From positions 1 to 58,085 of IMG/VR virus record IMGVR_UViG_3300043398_000262: DNA of 58,085 nt. One strand, written 5' to 3'. The notes below the pieces were generated by a model. The model was not told the origin of the DNA and made no database searches. It saw only the letters and a list, made by a program, of their open reading frames with translations. Within the stretch, counting starts at the first letter, position 1. Each line of letters begins with the position of its first letter. The position numbers and the translations under genes were made by a program. This stretch comes from a virus. Below are positions 14,449-22,616 of the stretch, one piece after another.

Positions 14449-14673
14449 ATGAACAACATTCTAGTTGCCTGCGTAATCGCAATCTCTGTAACCGCTCTGG
14501 GGTGCCATGGCTGCCCGTTGCTGCCGACTCCGGTCGATGGTGGCGCCGATGCTGGCTCCCAGCCTATGGACGCCTCCACGGAGCTCCTGGACGCCAGCGT
14601 GCCGGCCGACCCGGTCTCCGGCATGGACGCCGGGTTGGAGCAGCCGCCGGTCATCATGGAGCCGGCACCGTGA
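14449..14673 (+). CDS. Small lipoprotein with Asp/Ala/Gly-rich linker (74 aa)
   Basis: Signal peptide NNILVACVIAISVTALGC with lipobox TALGC; C19 is the predicted lipidated residue. The mature part is a low-complexity, unstructured chain (DGGADAGSQPMDAS, MDAGLEQPP), a composition familiar from secreted lipoproteins of Myxococcota. The ATG at 14449 is chosen because it starts the signal peptide; TATAGT lies 6 bases upstream with no Shine-Dalgarno, so a leaderless message is possible. The short downstream membrane gene overlaps its stop (GTGA). A lipoprotein followed by a small membrane gene might suggest spanins, but the lysis genes are far away. Confidence 0.6.
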   Translation: MNNILVACVIAISVTALGCHGCPLLPTPVDGGADAGSQPMDASTELLDASVPADPVSGMDAGLEQPPVIMEPAP

Positions 14674-14768
14674 GCCGCTGGAGCTGGGCGACCGTGGTCG
14701 ATGCCTGGACCACGGTCATGGTTGCCGGTATCGCCGGCTTGGCGCTGGGTGAGTGGCTATTGCGGTAA
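14670..14768 (+). CDS. Tiny membrane protein (32 aa)
   Basis: The GTG overlaps the lipoprotein stop (GTGA) and is preceded by GGAG. Nearly the whole chain (residues ~6-31, WATVVDAW...GIAGLALGEWLL) is a single membrane helix. Function unknown; probably acts with the lipoprotein encoded just upstream. Confidence 0.5.
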   Translation: MSRWSWATVVDAWTTVMVAGIAGLALGEWLLR

Positions 14769-14786
14769 TCCGGTACTGGCGGCTAG

Positions 14787-14814
14787 TTGACTTGCCGGCT
14801 CACCTAGCTACCAT
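14787..14814 (+). promoter_or_regulatory. Candidate promoter upstream of 14823
   Basis: TTGACT (14787-14792) and TACCAT (14809-14814) with a 16-base spacer. The -10 hexamer ends 8 bases before the ATG and no Shine-Dalgarno is seen. Confidence 0.3.
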
Positions 14815-14822
14815 ACGTTTAT

Positions 14823-15101
14823 ATGGTATCTTGCTTAGCCCGTAACCCCCCCAGGTCAATTAAGTCGATTTGTCGAGCGTCTGGTATTCCGCTGGACGGC
14901 CATTCTCGAGCCGACGTAGCCGCGTTCTTGGATTCGGCGCTGTTCAATCTGTGGGAAGCAGCCTGTAACCAGCACGGCGGCGAATATGCCGCCTGTATGA
15001 TGTGGCTGGTGGTCAGCTGTGACCCACGATTCGCGATTCCTTATTGGCTTCAGTGCCGATTACGTGCACACTCCAGAGCAGTACTTCAACTAGCGGGGTA
15101 G
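14823..15101 (+). CDS. Unknown protein (92 aa)
   Basis: Cysteine-containing small protein (SCLARNPPRSIKSICRASG ... CMMWLVVSCDPRF). Residues 25-36 (DGHSRADVAAFLDSALF) and the following helix look amphipathic. No known family. It starts a run of small plus-strand genes leading to the packaging genes. Confidence 0.5.
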   Translation: MVSCLARNPPRSIKSICRASGIPLDGHSRADVAAFLDSALFNLWEAACNQHGGEYAACMMWLVVSCDPRFAIPYWLQCRLRAHSRAVLQLAG

Positions 15102-15104
15102 CGT

Positions 15105-15191
15105 ATGCCTGAAAATTGCACCAAGGTCGCCTTTACGCGAGCCAACGCAAAGAAATGCGCTTTGCTGTGGCGCCAGCGGGCGTATCGGTGA
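15105..15191 (+). CDS. Very small basic protein (28 aa), tentative
   Basis: ATG three bases after the upstream stop, preceded by GCGGGGTAGC. Basic peptide (MPENCTKVAFTRANAKKC...). It ends one base before the next ATG. Its close spacing on both sides is the only support. Confidence 0.35.
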   Translation: MPENCTKVAFTRANAKKCALLWRQRAYR

Positions 15192-15192
15192 C

Positions 15193-15411
15193 ATGGTCAC
15201 GTGCTATTTCCGGGCATACGACAAGCGGCACCAATTCAGCGTCCCCAGCGGCACGGTTGGCCAGCTGGTGGCTATCGACCCGGCGTATTGGGACGGTGTG
15301 CGGTTTCAGGACGTCGCCACGGTGATGTTTGCCCACCACCAGCCGCCCTTCTCGGCGCGCGTTCGGCTGGAGTCGCTACAGTTGGCTGGTGGCGGGCCTG
15401 GGCCGCTATAG
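15193..15411 (+). CDS. Unknown small protein (72 aa), beta-rich
   Basis: Predicted strands (VTCYFRAYDKRHQFSVPSG, VGQLVAIDPAYWDG) suggest a small beta domain. No family is recognised. One base separates its ATG from the previous stop, so it is likely coupled to that gene. Confidence 0.45.
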   Translation: MVTCYFRAYDKRHQFSVPSGTVGQLVAIDPAYWDGVRFQDVATVMFAHHQPPFSARVRLESLQLAGGGPGPL

Positions 15412-15438
15412 TCCGCTCTCTACTAGTGTGATTTGCGT

Positions 15439-15927
15439 ATGACCCAAGCTAAGCAAGCATCGGCACTGCCGGTCGAAGTTACCCCCATGACCCCAGCGGA
15501 CAAGAATTTCGTCCACTCGGCATGGAAAAAGTCTCACCGTCAGGCACCCAAGCAGGCCCAACTGCCGTCAAACGTCTATTATGGGCGCGCAAACCCCGAA
15601 ATTGACGATTTGATTGAGCATTCCAACGTTCTGGTGCTGCGAGACGCCGAGAAACCCGACTTTCTGTACGGTTTTATCGTATACGAGCTGGGCACCGACG
15701 CCATTTGCGTACACTTTACCTATGTAAAGCGCGACTGGAGACGTTACGGGCTGGCCAAGAAGCTGTTGGTGGCCGTCGTCCGTGCCGCTGACCGCGCCGG
15801 ACTGGACGTAGACAGCAGCAATCTGATGTATACGCATGAGTCTAGATTCAACGCAGTTGCCCAACGGCTGGATTTCACCTATGTGAACCCGTATCGCTGG
15901 GCGCGGAATCATCGGATTGTAAAATGA
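15439..15927 (+). CDS. GNAT-like N-acetyltransferase (162 aa)
   Basis: Residues ~75-125 show the GNAT fold core: FLYGFIVYELG (strand 3), CVHFTYVKRDWRRYGLAKKLL (strand 4, with the R-x-x-G/A acetyl-CoA loop in the form RRYGLA) and the helix after it. NAVAQRLDFTYVNPYRW matches the end of the fold. Such enzymes transfer acetyl from acetyl-CoA to an amine; the substrate is unknown. In phages they sit near head genes or act on host proteins. The ATG at 15439 is used; it overlaps the next gene (ATGA) at its end. Confidence 0.7.
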   Translation: MTQAKQASALPVEVTPMTPADKNFVHSAWKKSHRQAPKQAQLPSNVYYGRANPEIDDLIEHSNVLVLRDAEKPDFLYGFIVYELGTDAICVHFTYVKRDWRRYGLAKKLLVAVVRAADRAGLDVDSSNLMYTHESRFNAVAQRLDFTYVNPYRWARNHRIVK

Positions 15928-16178
15928 GCACGCAATTCAAGTTCGTTCGGCTGGCGAAGGAAATGCAGGACCCTGGTTTGGTGCGTGGTTCGACCAATAC
16001 CCGTGACGAGTTCTCGGCACCGGCATACGGACTGACGCTGGACGATAATCTACTGACCGTGACGCATATCGAATCCGGTATCACCCACGTTGTGCCGTGG
16101 AGCTGCGTACTGTACGCAATTCGGCTACCGGTTGCCGCTTCCGAGCCAGCCCCCAAGCCCCGAAAGGTCTCCAAATGA
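15924..16178 (+). CDS. Unknown protein (84 aa)
   Basis: Beta-rich (FKFVRLAKEM, YGLTLDDNLLTVTHI) with a Pro/Lys-rich tail (APKPRKVSK). Both ends overlap neighbours by ATGA. A small phage structural or DNA-binding adaptor is possible; no family match is recognised. Confidence 0.55.
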   Translation: MSTQFKFVRLAKEMQDPGLVRGSTNTRDEFSAPAYGLTLDDNLLTVTHIESGITHVVPWSCVLYAIRLPVAASEPAPKPRKVSK

Positions 16179-16411
16179 ACGCAATAGAACAAGTTGTTTC
16201 CGTGCTGGCGACTAGTGATGGCCTAGGTGTAAAGAACGTGGCGTGCAGCTACGCCCCTGAAACCGGCAACATTCACTTTTTTTGCTCGCTTCAAGCCGCT
16301 GACAGGGCCCCAAGAGCGTTAGCGTTCAAGATTGCCCCGCCACATGACGAGCAGTCACTAGTGGACGCCATAACTACTGCGTATGACGAAGCCACTAGGA
16401 GCCTGGCATGA
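16175..16411 (+). CDS. Unknown protein (78 aa)
   Basis: The ATG at 16175 overlaps the upstream stop. An amphipathic helix (AIEQVVSVLATS) is followed by alternating strands (IHFFCSLQAAD). No known family. Coupled to the next gene by ATGA. Confidence 0.5.
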   Translation: MNAIEQVVSVLATSDGLGVKNVACSYAPETGNIHFFCSLQAADRAPRALAFKIAPPHDEQSLVDAITTAYDEATRSLA

Positions 16412-16788
16412 GCAATCAGGACGAACGCAAGAATGCTTTGGTGGGCGTCGACGCTGCCCCCATGATTCGCCAGGCGCAGCGCGAAATAGCCGAGGGTAGG
16501 CGTCAGATTCTTCGGCAAATCGAAGTTGACGGGCCCCGTGCCCAGACCAAGCTGACGCTGGATTGTATGTCGTTCAAGGAGCCGAACGGCGTGTTTCGGC
16601 TCGAGACCATCAAAGAACCGTTTGACGGCTGCGGCAACATTGTCGTACGCGAGCGGAACGAACGATTCCTGGCGGCAGAGATGCGCTGGGCTTTGGTCGC
16701 CAAGATGGTTGAGAACCGGTGGTGCAACGAGGCATCAGCCCGCACCCAGGCCTCGAACGCCGTTATCTTGATTCACGGGTCAGTATGA
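16408..16788 (+). CDS. Unknown protein (126 aa)
   Basis: N-terminal helix (PMIRQAQREIAEGRRQILRQIEVDG), then a strand-rich middle with FDGCGNIVVRERN, and a C-terminal helix (AEMRWALVAKMVENRWCNEASARTQASNAV) that resembles a helix-turn-helix. It lies three genes upstream of the portal among packaging genes and may be a small virion or packaging accessory protein. Function not recognised. Confidence 0.55.
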   Translation: MSNQDERKNALVGVDAAPMIRQAQREIAEGRRQILRQIEVDGPRAQTKLTLDCMSFKEPNGVFRLETIKEPFDGCGNIVVRERNERFLAAEMRWALVAKMVENRWCNEASARTQASNAVILIHGSV

Positions 16789-16898
16789 CGCTAGTGTTCG
16801 CTTACAGTTTGGTCGTATTGGTGCCTTGGGCGCTGGGCGTGTACCACTGGGCCGCAAACACGCCTGAGTTGTTTTACGGCAAGGACTTATCTCAGTAA
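16785..16898 (+). CDS. Tiny membrane protein (37 aa)
   Basis: ATGA overlap at its start and TAATG overlap with the terminase small subunit gene at its end. Residues ~3-21 (LVFAYSLVVLVPWALGVYH) form a membrane helix. A membrane peptide directly ahead of the terminase is unusual; function unknown. Confidence 0.5.
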   Translation: MTLVFAYSLVVLVPWALGVYHWAANTPELFYGKDLSQ

Positions 16899-17626
16899 TG
16901 GCACCCCGAAAGCGCAACCCCAATAGCGACCACCAAGGCGGCAACTACGACGGCACCATCCGTCGTCGTCAGACGGGCGGTAATGGCGGACCGTGGGATT
17001 ATACGGGCCGCGAAGAGGACATGGTGCTGCCCAAGTCCGGGGCAAATGAGGACGTGCCCAAGCCGTCTCTGGAGCACGTCCAGGTCAAGTGGGGCACCGC
17101 CAGCCGCAAAAGCCGTCTGAATCCAGATAACGTCCACCAGATGCAGCTACTGGTGGCAGCTGGTACGCCCATACCCACGGCTTGTACGGCCATCGGAGCC
17201 GGCCAGGCGTGGAAGCGGTGGAACACCGACGCTAGAGACCACGAGCGGCTGGGTATCCAGCCTGGTTGGGATGAGGACTGCAGCCCTGAGTTGTTCTGGC
17301 TGTACGCTATGGAGCAGGCCAAGGCGGCATTCGAGACGTCCATGGTAGCTAGGGTGGGCGCAGCTGCGGTTACCGATTGGCGAGCCGCTGCGTGGCTGCT
17401 GGAGCGTCGCGCCTCACAGCGCTGGTATCCACGCTCCAAGCTGGAGATACATGCCAACGGCGAGAAGCGAGCCGAAATCTCCGCTATGAGCATGTCCAAG
17501 CTGATTGATATTGCACGTGGCGTTATTCCCGACACGTCGGACATTAAGGTGCTACAGTCTGGCGATGACCCAGGGCATTCTGGTGGGCAGCGCGAGATTA
17601 TCGAGGCCGAAATCGACGAAGGGTGA
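16898..17626 (+). CDS. terS: Terminase small subunit
   Basis: 242 aa. Residues ~72-95 (NVHQMQLLVAAGTPIPTACTA in part) form a helix-turn-helix of the kind used by TerS to bind the packaging site. They are followed by the conserved helical oligomerisation region (WLYAMEQAKAAFE, WRAAAWLLERRAS) and an acidic C-terminus thought to contact TerL. The N-terminal ~60 residues are polar and disordered. The large subunit is 21 kb away (38019-39509), rather than adjacent as in most phages. Its position upstream of portal still matches a packaging role. Confidence 0.8.
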   Translation: MAPRKRNPNSDHQGGNYDGTIRRRQTGGNGGPWDYTGREEDMVLPKSGANEDVPKPSLEHVQVKWGTASRKSRLNPDNVHQMQLLVAAGTPIPTACTAIGAGQAWKRWNTDARDHERLGIQPGWDEDCSPELFWLYAMEQAKAAFETSMVARVGAAAVTDWRAAAWLLERRASQRWYPRSKLEIHANGEKRAEISAMSMSKLIDIARGVIPDTSDIKVLQSGDDPGHSGGQREIIEAEIDEG

Positions 17627-17629
17627 CCA

Positions 17630-17815
17630 ATGAGACCGATGCGTCAACCATCCCCATGCTGTCAGGCGAAGCGCCTTCATTCAGATAAATGGGACCGCTA
17701 CTACTGTTCGCAGTGTTTCGTCTGGCTTGAGAAGGCATGTACTTGCGCACTTGATAGCCGGTGCGAGTACGCTGGGTGCACTGCGGCTGACGCTTCGGAC
17801 CCAGCTGACCAATGA
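17630..17815 (+). CDS. Small zinc-ribbon protein (61 aa)
   Basis: C10-C11 and C26-x2-C29 (YYCSQCFVW) form a zinc-ribbon, with more cysteines at the C-terminus (CTCALDSRCEYAGC). Three bases after TerS. Possibly a nucleic-acid-binding cofactor in the packaging or transcription of late genes. No family recognised. Confidence 0.55.
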   Translation: MRPMRQPSPCCQAKRLHSDKWDRYYCSQCFVWLEKACTCALDSRCEYAGCTAADASDPADQ

Positions 17816-17843
17816 ATCGAGGCTGAGTTAGAGGGAGTAGCGG

Positions 17844-18005
17844 ATGAGCCGTACTACAAAGAAAGAGCCACCCAAGAAAGGCAGTGCGTGCCGTGGGTGT
17901 ACGTCTTGCAGTTGGTACCCCAGACGGCTCCAGGCTAACGGTAGGCGGCTAGAGAAGCTTCGCCGGTTGGAGCAGGCCCTGGAGAGCATAGAGGCCTGCG
18001 AATGA
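17844..18005 (+). CDS. Small basic protein with CxxCxxC cluster (53 aa)
   Basis: GGGAG 7 bases before the ATG. Basic residues frame a C16-x2-C19-x2-C22 cluster (ACRGCTSCSWYP), then a helix (RRLEKLRRLEQALESIE). Could bind metal and nucleic acid. Overlaps the next, membrane-peptide gene by ATGA. Confidence 0.5.
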   Translation: MSRTTKKEPPKKGSACRGCTSCSWYPRRLQANGRRLEKLRRLEQALESIEACE

Positions 18006-18070
18006 TTGTCGCCATGGTCGTGGCCGCAATAGGCCTGGCCATGTTCGTCCTCAGGGCGTACCGAAAATAG
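18002..18070 (+). CDS. Tiny membrane peptide (22 aa), tentative
   Basis: ATGA overlap with the preceding gene. Almost the whole sequence (IVAMVVAAIGLAMFVLRAY) is one membrane helix. One of several very small membrane genes in this phage. Supported only by overlap and composition. Confidence 0.35.
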   Translation: MIVAMVVAAIGLAMFVLRAYRK

Positions 18071-18096
18071 AGTTGCGGCGCGCGGCTAAATAATCC

Positions 18097-18462
18097 ATGC
18101 TGGTAAGCATGTCCAATATTCTCACCAAGCGCGAAACCCCCCAGGTGCTTAACGCCAAGCGTCGCAAGTGCCTAGATGTCGCCCGCAAGATTCCTGCGCA
18201 GGATTTGCGCATTCTGCCGCTGGCCAACGCCTTTGGCGTCGGTGCCACGACTGTGCGGCGCTGGCTGAACGAAGCCGGCATTCACGTTGCAGCGCGGCGA
18301 GGCCGGCCCAAGGCCGGTCAGTCGATGGGCTTCAAGGAGATTGGCGAGCTGGTTGCCAGCTGCGAATCGATGGGGCAGAGTAACTTCGATTTTGCTGAGC
18401 AGCAGTCGACGTCACCTGACGAATCATGGAATGATGATGCGGACATGGAGCAACCCCAGTGA
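18097..18462 (+). CDS. Helix-turn-helix protein (121 aa)
   Basis: Residues ~35-75 (DLRILPLANAFGVGATTVRRWLNEAG) form a clear helix-turn-helix of the MerR/homeodomain-like or resolvase-like type, followed by RGRPKAG (AT-hook-like GRP). The C-terminal third is polar and acidic. It may be a transcription regulator or an accessory to the terminase. The start is either ATG at 18097 or ATG at 18109; TAAATAAT lies just upstream of 18097 with no Shine-Dalgarno. Confidence 0.6.
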   Translation: MLVSMSNILTKRETPQVLNAKRRKCLDVARKIPAQDLRILPLANAFGVGATTVRRWLNEAGIHVAARRGRPKAGQSMGFKEIGELVASCESMGQSNFDFAEQQSTSPDESWNDDADMEQPQ

Positions 18463-18677
18463 CTCCTGAGCAATTTGTGGCGCTGTGTAAGGAATTGCAT
18501 GCGCTGGGAGCCAGCGAAGTTCGCTTCGGCGAGAACTATTGTCGTTTCACGGTGGCTGTTCCGGTAGCCACCTTGGCGGCAGCCCGCCCGACGGCTCATG
18601 CCGCCCAGGTGGATGAGGACTTGTCGCCTGAGGACCGCAAGCGCAACCAGCGGCTCAGGGAATTGGGCCGCAAATAG
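18459..18677 (+). CDS. Unknown small protein upstream of portal (72 aa)
   Basis: The GTG overlaps the previous stop (GTGA). Helical N-terminus (EQFVALCKELHALGA), then a beta segment, then charged residues (LSPEDRKRNQRLRELGRK). This DUF-like arrangement is commonly found next to phage portals; function unknown. Confidence 0.5.
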   Translation: MTPEQFVALCKELHALGASEVRFGENYCRFTVAVPVATLAAARPTAHAAQVDEDLSPEDRKRNQRLRELGRK

Positions 18678-18701
18678 TACTGACAGGCCATCTTATGGAC
18701 A

Positions 18702-20618
18702 ATGGCCCAAAATGAAATCTGGCATCAGCGAGCCAAAAACGATGCGCACGTCGGCGTTTTTCAGGCCATTCGCTACATAGCGACCCAGCAGTCAGAGCAG
18801 CGCGAAGATGTGCTGCATTACATGTCACTTTACAGCGCAGGCAATATTAGTGGACTAGGCGACGGTATTTCGGCCATTGCCGACCAGCTCGCTGAGTATA
18901 TGTATCGTGCCGACCATTCCACACGGTTCAATCTGTGTGCGGCAGTTGTCGACACGGCTTGTAGCCTGATTGCCCAGTCGCCGGTTGTCCCGATGGTGCT
19001 CACGACCATGGGCGACTTCGGCTTGATTCGCAAGGCTGAGCGGCGTACGCAAGTTCTCCAAGGCCAGTTGAACCGTGACCGGCAAGAAATCATCAAGCGT
19101 GTCTTCTTGGACGCGGCCAAGACTGGTACCGGGCTGGTATTCGGCTACCACGACCCGTTGACGGGGCTGCCCGAAATCGAACGCGTCCACATGCTGGAGA
19201 TGTTCGTTGAGCACCTGGACGGAGCGTACGGCAAGCCCAGGTCCATGCACCGTCGGAAGCTGGTGCCCAAGGCCGTTCTGGCTGGTCAGTTCCCCAAGTA
19301 CGCCACTCAGATTGAGATGGCTGCTTGCGTCGAACATGACAGCATTACCGACTTCTTGCTGGCCAACGTTACCGGTGACTTCCACGATTTCGTTGAGGTT
19401 GTCGAGTCCTGGTGCCTGAGGACTTCTCGCAAGGGCTCCAAGGGTCGCCACACAATTTGTATACCCAACTTAACGCTGCTCGACGAATCGTATCAACACG
19501 ACAAGCATCCGTTCGTCGTCATTCGCTACCGCGACCGCGACTTCGGCTTCTGGGGCGCTGGGCTGGTTGAGAGCGTTCGCTATGCCCAGAATCGCATCAA
19601 TGACTTGATTGCTCGTGTGTCGCGTGCCCAGGATTTGGGCTCGACGATGGTTATCCTGAACCCCAACGGCGAGAACTCGGTTCGCAAGGAAGAGTTCAGC
19701 AACGACCTGGGGCTGGTGCTGAATTACGACCCGTTGGTTGGCCCCCCGCAGCTGGTGACCTGGAATGGCACCATGGACGATTTGCAGCAGCAAATTGACC
19801 TGGAGTACCAGCGCGCGCTGCTGGTCGAGGGACTATCCCAGGAGCAGGTAAACGGCCAGGGCGCAGGGCGCGGCCTTGAGAGTGGCGTCGCTGTGCGCGC
19901 CGCTGATGACGTCCAGAGTCGCCGGCTGGTGCCGTATGTCTCGCGATACCAACAGGGGTGCCTGGAGATTGCCCGCCTGTTCGAGCGGCTGAACGACGAT
20001 GCTGCGGCTCGTGACCCAGATTTCAGTATCATGGGCGAGTCCAAAGCTGGAGCGCGCACGTTCTTGCGTACCTCTAAGTGGGCTGACCTAGATATTCCGG
20101 TTGGCCATGCTAACGTCACTATGTCCCAGATGTCGGCACTACCGACTACACCTGCAGGACGTTGGGCTGCCGCGATTGACTGGGTCCAAAGTGGCTTCAT
20201 TTCAAAGACTTACGCGCTTGATTTGATGGGTATGCCTGATATCGACACGTACGCCGCTATCGAGAATGCGCACATCGACCTGGCTAAATGGCAGGTAGAA
20301 CGCATTCTGGATGGCGAGATGGTCGAGCCGATTCCACGGCAGGACTTGACTGTCGCCATGGATTTAGCGACACGTAGTGAACTCCAGGCAATGGTGATGG
20401 GAGCAGCCCCAGAAGTTATTGACGGGTTTGAAGCGTTCTTGACCTATTGCCAGCAAATGCTAGATAAAGCAACGGCGCAAGCAGCACCGCCCGCTCCTAC
20501 AGGCCCTACACCGACTCCAGTAGCAGGTGGCGCGCCAATGCCGGAACTCGCTCCGGCTATGCAGATGGCCCCGCCTCCACAGGGCACCCAGGCGCTGGGT
20601 CTCTCACCCAACCTTTAG
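18702..20618 (+). CDS. Portal protein (head-tail connector)
   Basis: 638 aa, in the range of podovirus portals. Identified from the order portal-scaffold-capsid and from portal-like features: helical N-terminus, a central mixed domain (FHDFVEVVESWCLRT ... HPFVVIRYRDRDFGFWGAGLVES, the wing and stem entry), NRINDLIARVSRAQDLGSTM (stem/tunnel helices), and a Pro/Ala-rich C-terminus that may form the barrel or be disordered. It forms the dodecameric gate through which DNA is packaged and ejected. Its last 62 bases overlap, in antisense, the end of an HNH nuclease gene. Confidence 0.85.
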   Translation: MAQNEIWHQRAKNDAHVGVFQAIRYIATQQSEQREDVLHYMSLYSAGNISGLGDGISAIADQLAEYMYRADHSTRFNLCAAVVDTACSLIAQSPVVPMVLTTMGDFGLIRKAERRTQVLQGQLNRDRQEIIKRVFLDAAKTGTGLVFGYHDPLTGLPEIERVHMLEMFVEHLDGAYGKPRSMHRRKLVPKAVLAGQFPKYATQIEMAACVEHDSITDFLLANVTGDFHDFVEVVESWCLRTSRKGSKGRHTICIPNLTLLDESYQHDKHPFVVIRYRDRDFGFWGAGLVESVRYAQNRINDLIARVSRAQDLGSTMVILNPNGENSVRKEEFSNDLGLVLNYDPLVGPPQLVTWNGTMDDLQQQIDLEYQRALLVEGLSQEQVNGQGAGRGLESGVAVRAADDVQSRRLVPYVSRYQQGCLEIARLFERLNDDAAARDPDFSIMGESKAGARTFLRTSKWADLDIPVGHANVTMSQMSALPTTPAGRWAAAIDWVQSGFISKTYALDLMGMPDIDTYAAIENAHIDLAKWQVERILDGEMVEPIPRQDLTVAMDLATRSELQAMVMGAAPEVIDGFEAFLTYCQQMLDKATAQAAPPAPTGPTPTPVAGGAPMPELAPAMQMAPPPQGTQALGLSPNL

Positions 20619-21357
20619 TAGCCAGGTCTTCGCGAAATACTTCGACAGGACGCCCAGCCCAAGGCGCCAATAGGACTATAAAGTGGTCCTGCTTAGAGGT
20701 ATTGCAGGTCATACACATTGGCTGGATATTGGCTATCCAGTTAGTACCGCCGTGCTTCAAAGGGACGACGTGGTCTACGGTAGCCTTGCGCTTGCCGTCG
20801 ATATCGTCGACAGTACCGGAATCATGCAGCGGTACCCCACACTGAGGGCACTGCCAGCAGTATTTCTCCAGACAAGCAAGCCACTCTGCACCAGAAAACG
20901 AGCCATCGGCGGAACGCACTCTAGCCTTCCTGGCCACCTGGAGCGCCCTAATTTTCTCAGGATACTTCTCTGCGTAGACGCGAGCACGCTTATTATGGAG
21001 CTCTTTCAACGTCGGGTCATTCGCTTTACGTAGACGTCTTGTCTCGTTATCGCGAGCAAGTTTCGCTGTGCGTATTTCTGGGTTCTCTGCTTGGCGCTTC
21101 TTCACGGCCTTGCGTTGTCTCTCGTTACGTCTCGCTCGAGCAACAGGGTCAGTTTGCTGATGTTCTCTATATCTATCGCACTGCTCGTAATGCTTCGCCC
21201 TATTTTCAGGCTTAGCCATCCACTTCTCTCGTGCTTTTGCCGCAGAAGCATTGTGGCTAGCTCGGCCCTTTGGCGTATTGCGCCAAGCCTTAGAAGTTTC
21301 CCTTTTAGTGCAATTTTTGCACGTGCCGCAAAGGCAACTTGGTTTCTTTCCACCCAT
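20557..21357 (-). CDS. HNH endonuclease, antisense between portal and scaffold
   Basis: 266 aa. An N-terminal CxCxxCxxC cluster (C8, C10, C13, C16) and a basic helical middle precede a C-terminal HNH domain: CWQCPQCGVPL, then VDHVVPLKHGGTN with catalytic-type histidines, then CMTCNTSKQ, in the Cys4-HNH form. The 3' end runs 62 bases into the 3' end of the portal gene on the other strand. It is probably a free-standing homing endonuclease; HNH proteins beside terminases and portals can also aid packaging, but the antisense orientation favours a mobile element. Confidence 0.87.
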   Translation of the reverse strand: MGGKKPSCLCGTCKNCTKRETSKAWRNTPKGRASHNASAAKAREKWMAKPENRAKHYEQCDRYREHQQTDPVARARRNERQRKAVKKRQAENPEIRTAKLARDNETRRLRKANDPTLKELHNKRARVYAEKYPEKIRALQVARKARVRSADGSFSGAEWLACLEKYCWQCPQCGVPLHDSGTVDDIDGKRKATVDHVVPLKHGGTNWIANIQPMCMTCNTSKQDHFIVLLAPWAGRPVEVFREDLATKGWVRDPAPGCPVEAGPSA

Positions 21358-21452
21358 AGACCCATTCTAGTGGCTGGACCGTCAACTTTCAAGTCATGAC
21401 ACCTTGGTGTTGTCGGGCAACCGACTGAGCCAAGCATGGAGATTTATTACAA

Positions 21453-22616
21453 ATGACGACTGAAGCAGCGGCACCAGCCGCAGAAGCCACTGAAGCGCCC
21501 CAGGCCAAGACGAGCACCGACGACGCAAAGCCCGCGAAGTCTGAGTCAAAGGAAGAGCGCAAGGCCGCTACCAAGAACAAGTTGCGTGAGTATCTGGCCA
21601 ACAAGGCAGCTGCCGAAGAGGCAGAAGCCGACGACTTCGGCAACGATGAACCGCCTGCAAAGCAGCCCTCCAAAAAGGAGCCAGCCAAGGCCAAAGCCGA
21701 AGCTAAGCCTACAGCAAAGACGACTGCCAAGGAAGAGTCCGCTCCTACCAAGGCTGCCGAGCGTGCCGAGGCCAAGGTAGACAAGATTGAAGAGTTGGGC
21801 GGTGATGCTCCCGACCAGAAAAAGAACGAATCGGACAGCCAGTACGACATTCGATTGGCCAAGACGCTGCGTGACTTGCGTGACGCCAAGGCCGAGGCCC
21901 TGAAGGCGACCAAGGAAGCCGCACAGTTCCAAGGCGAGGCCCGCAAGCTCCAAAAGATTCTGGACGAGGGCAAGGCCAACCCGCTGAAGGTTCTTGAGCA
22001 CCTAGGCATTACCTATGAGGACTTGACCAAGGGCATCGTAGAGGAAAAGTACAAGCCGGCACACAAGCGCAACGACTTGCCACCAGAGATTCTCGAAAAG
22101 ATTGAGCGGCTGGAAGCCAAGGAGAAGGAACGCGAAGCCGAGGCTGTTCGAGCTTCCGCCCAGGCCCAGCGGTCCCAGCACGTCAGCGCCGTACAGAAGT
22201 ACATCGATGACAATAGCGAGGACTACCCGCTCGCTGCTACGATGAAGTGGGTTGCCGAAGACGTTGTCGCACGCGGCTATGCCACTGGCGGCGAGTTTGA
22301 CGCGCTGCCGATTCTGCAGGAGCTGGAAAGCAACCTTGCGGCCAACGTCGGCACGTTGCTGGGGTCTGACAAGGCCACCAAGGCGCTGCTGAAGAAGAAT
22401 CCGGCGCTGAAAAAGGCACTAGAAGCCGCTATGGGGCTAGAGGCAGCAGCCAAGAAGCGTGAAGAGGAAGACGAAGAGCTGCCGATTTCGGTTGCTATGA
22501 CGTCAACCGAGGCGCCCACTAGGACTAAGTTGTCGCGGGCCGAAATGAAGGCGCGGCTAGCTGCTGACCTGAAGCGGCGCAATGCCGAGCAGCTGGACTC
22601 GGACGACGAGGACTAG
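21453..22616 (+). CDS. Scaffold (capsid assembly) protein
   Basis: 387 aa, highly charged and Lys/Glu/Ala-rich with long low-complexity helices and little predicted core, between portal and major capsid, the position of scaffolds in T7-like and many other phages. It would guide procapsid assembly and then leave. The C-terminal basic region (TRTKLSRAEMKARLAADLKRR) probably contacts the capsid protein. GGAG lies 11 bases upstream. Its last bases overlap the stop of the convergent recombinase gene by 4. Confidence 0.85.
   Translation: MTTEAAAPAAEATEAPQAKTSTDDAKPAKSESKEERKAATKNKLREYLANKAAAEEAEADDFGNDEPPAKQPSKKEPAKAKAEAKPTAKTTAKEESAPTKAAERAEAKVDKIEELGGDAPDQKKNESDSQYDIRLAKTLRDLRDAKAEALKATKEAAQFQGEARKLQKILDEGKANPLKVLEHLGITYEDLTKGIVEEKYKPAHKRNDLPPEILEKIERLEAKEKEREAEAVRASAQAQRSQHVSAVQKYIDDNSEDYPLAATMKWVAEDVVARGYATGGEFDALPILQELESNLAANVGTLLGSDKATKALLKKNPALKKALEAAMGLEAAAKKREEEDEELPISVAMTSTEAPTRTKLSRAEMKARLAADLKRRNAEQLDSDDED

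Noticed and set aside
18855-19451. 198-codon minus-strand frame within the portal gene
   Set aside because: Mirror of the portal reading frame, no start signals or domain.
21102-21437. Minus-strand frame overlapping the HNH gene in another frame
   Set aside because: Shadow of the HNH gene at 20557-21357; no domain and no own ribosome-binding site.
21389-22009. 206-codon minus-strand frame through the scaffold gene
   Set aside because: Ser/Ala/Leu-rich antisense shadow of a Lys/Ala/Glu-rich scaffold gene; such frames arise by composition alone.
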